The position numbers and the translations under genes were made by a program. A stretch of DNA of 7,456 nucleotides from the NCBI GenBank assembly GCA_026983685.1, contig JALSTO010000299.1, positions 1 through 7,456 on the forward strand. Reading direction: 5' to 3'. Position 1 is the stretch's first letter, and each line of letters begins with the position of its first letter. The notes under the pieces were generated by a model. That model saw nothing but the letters and a program-made list of their open reading frames with translations, made no database searches and had not been told where the DNA came from. The stretch comes from Aquificaceae bacterium. GTDB taxonomy: Bacteria; Aquificota; Aquificia; Aquificales; Aquificaceae. Shown piece by piece: positions 7,034 through 7,456 of the stretch.

Positions 7034-7456
7034 ATGGAACTTTACTGCGATGGAGAGAGGGTGTTCATTTCAAAGGACTACAGGGTTGAGGGTGTTTCCA
7101 AGAAGGAGTTTATTGAGAGCTCAATAACTGAGGTTGTTTGGCAGTCCGCAAAGCTCTCCGAGACCCCGAAGAGGCTTGCCAACACGAGGTACCACCTGAT
7201 AGGTGCTGGCGGTTCCCGTCTCATCAGGATGGACAGGAGAAACGGTGAGACCGTTGAGGTTGACGTGGGGAACGAGGTTAAAGATATAGACACTGACCTC
7301 AGGGAGGTCTTTCTAAACACCTCTGAAGGGATCTACAGAATACCTGCGGAGAGGTTCGTTGAGTCCGAGATGGTCAGGCTTCCTGTGTCGGATGTAATTG
7401 AGAAGCCCATAAGGTCCGTTGCCATCTTGGGCGGAGACCTCTACGTCCTCAGCAGG
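7034..7456 (+). CDS. Unrecognised protein, N-terminal 141 residues only (3' end outside window)
   Basis: An open frame of 141 codons running to the last base without a stop, begun by ATG with a good ribosome site 22 bases after the previous gene. The protein begins MELYCDGERVFISKDY, has no signal peptide or membrane helix and is probably cytosolic. It alternates short beta-type strands with turns. YHLIGAGGSRLIRMDRRNGE, GIYRIPAERF and SVAILGGDLYVLSR look like propeller-blade strands (hydrophobic strand, Gly/Asp turn, L-Y-V-L strand), so a beta-propeller continuing past the window is possible but unproven. Codon use is like that of mutS. I cannot assign a function. Confidence 0.75.
   Translation, partial: MELYCDGERVFISKDYRVEGVSKKEFIESSITEVVWQSAKLSETPKRLANTRYHLIGAGGSRLIRMDRRNGETVEVDVGNEVKDIDTDLREVFLNTSEGIYRIPAERFVESEMVRLPVSDVIEKPIRSVAILGGDLYVLSR

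Overview
The window looks like chromosomal DNA from a thermophilic bacterium of the Aquificota (an Aquifex/Hydrogenobacter-type organism). The main reason is the MutS protein at 3920-6469, whose N-terminal third matches, nearly residue for residue, what I remember of Aquifex aeolicus MutS. The proteins are also rich in Lys, Glu, Arg and Ile, and the DNA favours AGG and ATA codons. I could not run a search, so genus and species stay open.

All eight genes lie on the + strand and are packed tightly: three overlaps (20, 11 and 4 bases) and gaps of 5, 24, 38 and 22 bases. No stretch over 40 bases lacks a gene, and I see no RNA gene, CRISPR array, insertion sequence or convincing terminator. The first and last genes run off the window.

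Bases 1-3895 form an apparent cell-envelope/polysaccharide module. It starts with the end of a membrane-bound processive family 2 glycosyltransferase. Two tandem, related, membrane-anchored proteins of the Cys-dependent (dual-specificity-type) phosphatase fold follow. The second keeps the H-C-x5-R signature; the first has Ser in place of the catalytic Cys and looks like a pseudophosphatase. Next comes a lipoprotein with a glycosidase-like TIM-barrel pattern, then a very small soluble protein with a histidine-kinase H-box and N-box but no recognisable G1 box, so perhaps a phosphotransferase rather than a kinase. A synthase, envelope-side phosphatase-like proteins and a lipoprotein hydrolase-like protein together suggest making or trimming a surface polysaccharide. 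That is inference from family and context.

Bases 3920-7456 hold mutS (mismatch repair), a small exported protein of unknown function with two cysteines, and the start of an unrecognised cytosolic protein that may be a beta-propeller. These probably share transcription with the upstream genes but have no obvious functional tie to them.

The points most worth a second look are the phosphatase/pseudophosphatase pair and the degenerate kinase beside it: two apparently decayed catalytic sites of signalling-type folds in one operon with a polysaccharide synthase.
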